Shown here piece by piece: positions 4,967 to 6,395 of a DNA stretch of 6,395 bases (positions are counted from its first letter, which is position 1; each line of letters starts with the position of its first letter). The position numbers and the translations under genes were made by a program. The notes under the pieces were generated by a model. The model did no database searches. It worked only from the letters and a program-made list of their open reading frames with translations, and was not told where the DNA came from. This DNA is from an uncultured Clostridia bacterium. GTDB lineage: Bacteria > Bacillota > Clostridia > Oscillospirales > Acutalibacteraceae. The stretch covers positions 1-6,395 of the forward strand of contig CAMJHU010000126.1 in NCBI GenBank assembly GCA_946405565.1. The letters are read 5' to 3'.

Positions 4967-6395
4967 TTGATCGGACTGCTGGATTATATCAATCCGGCAG
5001 GGCTGACCTATCAGGAATGGTTAAACGTCGGCATGGCGCTCCATTATGAGGGTCTGCCCGCCGCCGACGTGTGGGAAAACTGGTCGAAGCGGGACGCGCG
5101 GCGGTATCACGCGGGGGAATGCGCCCGCAAGTGGGCGGGGTTTCACTCCGCGCAGACCCCTTCGCCCGTGACCGGCGCCACCATTGTGAAGCTCGCCAAG
5201 GAGGGCGGCTGGCGTCCCTCCCGCGGGCGGGCGCTCGACTGGAACGATACCATTGAAAAGGACGCGCCTGCTTCCCCGGCGGTCAACGATGCCGACCCGG
5301 CAGAAAGCCGGGCATTCCGCATTCCCGAAACATGGGATCCGGTAGAACAATTGATTACCTATCTGGAAACGCTTTTTGAATCCACCGATATGGTGGGCTA
5401 TGTGACCCGGGCCACGAAAGGCGAAGGTGATTTTTCCGCAAGGATATCGCCCTCGAAAGGTTGCTGGGATAGAACTGCGGGGCAGTTAATCAATAAGCTT
5501 TTGCATTGCGGCGGCGATATCGGCGCGGTTCTCGGCGATTACAATCCCGCCTACGGCGCGTGGATCCGCTTCAATCCGCTGGACGGGCGGGGCGTGGGAA
5601 ACGCCAATGTCACCGACTTCCGCTATGCGCTGGTGGAATCCGATCATGTCGATCTGGAAAAACAGAACGCTATTATCCGGGCGTTGGAGCTGCCGGTGGC
5701 GGCGCTGGTCTACAGCGGTGGCAAGAGCCTTCACGCCATCGTGAGAATAGAAGCCTCCGACGCGAAGCAGTACCGCGAACGCGTCGAATATCTCTACCGG
5801 GTCTGCAACCAAAACGGTCTGGAGGTGGACCCCAACAACAAGAATCCCTCCCGCCTGAGCCGTATGCCGGGCGTGGTGCGGAACGGCAGAAAACAATATC
5901 TGCTGGATACCAATATCGGCAAACCGTCGTGGGGCGAGTGGGTGGAATGGATTGAATCGGTCGATGACGACCTGCCCGACCCCGAAAACCTCGCCGACGT
6001 CTGGGACGATATGCCCCCGCTGTCGCCGCCGCTCATCGACGGCGTGCTCCGGCAGGGACACAAAATGCTCATCGCCGGGCCCTCCAAGGCAGGCAAGTCC
6101 TACGCGCTGCTGGAACTCTGCTGCGCGATCGCCGAGGGGAAAGACTGGCTCGGCTTTCGCTGCGCGCAGGGCAAGGTGCTGTATGTCAACCTCGAGCTGG
6201 ACCGCGCCTCCTGTCTGCACCGTCTCCGGGAGGTGTACGAACGGCTTGGCTGGCAGCCCGAAAACGCCCGCCTGATTGATATGTGGCACCTGCGCGGCAG
6301 GTCGGTTCCCATGGATCAGCTTGCCCCCAAGCTCATCCGCCGGGCGGCAAAGAAACAGTATATCGCCGTCATTTTCGACCCGATCTACAAGGTCA
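4967..6395 (+). CDS. Primase-helicase fusion: PriCT_2, AEP-like primase, RepA-like AAA ATPase (partial)
   Basis: The frame is open from 4952 through the window end; at least 476 codons lie after TTG 4967 and the 3' end is missing. Residues about 5-82 (numbered from TTG) look like a PriCT_2 domain (EWLNVGMAL from 17, closing at GGW). A linker contains LDWNDTIEKD (90-99). Residues about 130-330 resemble an archaeo-eukaryotic primase/polymerase core: acidic ESD (224-226) and D229, SGGKSLH (250-256), D288, then SRMPG (298-302). Residues from about 350 form a RepA-like hexameric helicase ATPase, with Walker A GPSKAGKS (371-378), VLYVNLELD, and Walker B VIFD (468-471). It would prime and unwind at the element's replication fork. 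It follows the helicase gene by about 145 bp with repeat copy 2 between. The start is uncertain: ATA 4952 has the better ribosome site. Confidence 0.88.
   Translation, partial: MIGLLDYINPAGLTYQEWLNVGMALHYEGLPAADVWENWSKRDARRYHAGECARKWAGFHSAQTPSPVTGATIVKLAKEGGWRPSRGRALDWNDTIEKDAPASPAVNDADPAESRAFRIPETWDPVEQLITYLETLFESTDMVGYVTRATKGEGDFSARISPSKGCWDRTAGQLINKLLHCGGDIGAVLGDYNPAYGAWIRFNPLDGRGVGNANVTDFRYALVESDHVDLEKQNAIIRALELPVAALVYSGGKSLHAIVRIEASDAKQYRERVEYLYRVCNQNGLEVDPNNKNPSRLSRMPGVVRNGRKQYLLDTNIGKPSWGEWVEWIESVDDDLPDPENLADVWDDMPPLSPPLIDGVLRQGHKMLIAGPSKAGKSYALLELCCAIAEGKDWLGFRCAQGKVLYVNLELDRASCLHRLREVYERLGWQPENARLIDMWHLRGRSVPMDQLAPKLIRRAAKKQYIAVIFDPIYKV

Noticed and set aside
5486..6289. 267-codon minus-strand open frame opposite the primase-helicase
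   Set aside because: It is an antisense shadow of a coding frame with clear catalytic motifs, and no ribosome site or recognisable domain was seen.

Overview
The window looks like a chromosomal segment of a Clostridia-type Firmicute carrying a phage-derived replication module. Supporting signs are tRNA genes with an encoded CCA end, strong AGGAGG-type ribosome sites, sigma-A-like promoters, moderately GC-rich coding sequence with AT-rich control regions, and gene families common in Oscillospiraceae-like genomes and their prophages. The taxonomic placement is inference from sequence style; no marker gene is present.

Left part (1-620): three tRNA genes on the minus strand. tRNA-Met(CAT) and tRNA-Glu(TTC) lie 5 nt apart behind a promoter with perfect -35 and -10 hexamers and end at a strong hairpin/T-tract terminator. 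tRNA-Arg(CCT) follows with its own probable extended -10 promoter and terminator. Bases 1-109 hold no gene I can support.

Middle part (690-2546): a plus-strand gene for a zinc-ribbon, single-pass membrane protein with a beta-rich outer domain faces, tail to tail, a minus-strand TVP38/TMEM64 (VTT/DedA-like) membrane protein gene. A 356-bp intergenic region follows. It holds two inverted repeats, a strand-asymmetric pyrimidine tract, and a plus-strand promoter whose -35 is overlapped by a tandem 10-bp repeat.

Right part (2547-6395): a plus-strand array of three phage-type replication genes: a DUF669 family protein, a DEAH-box superfamily 2 helicase, and a primase-helicase fusion (PriCT_2, then a primase/polymerase-like core, then a RepA-like AAA ATPase) cut off by the window end. 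Together they would provide single-strand DNA handling, unwinding, priming and fork helicase functions. No integrase, repressor, origin or structural gene is visible, so this may be one edge or a remnant of a prophage or other mobile element.

Most notable are two copies of a palindromic interspersed repeat sitting in the two gaps of the replication operon. Each copy supplies the stop codon and last six residues of the gene before it (ALAFAR and ALTFVR). An LDWND-x-IE-x-D peptide is shared by the DUF669 protein N-terminus and the linker of the primase-helicase. The primase-helicase also lacks a canonical start codon at the position its ribosome site predicts.
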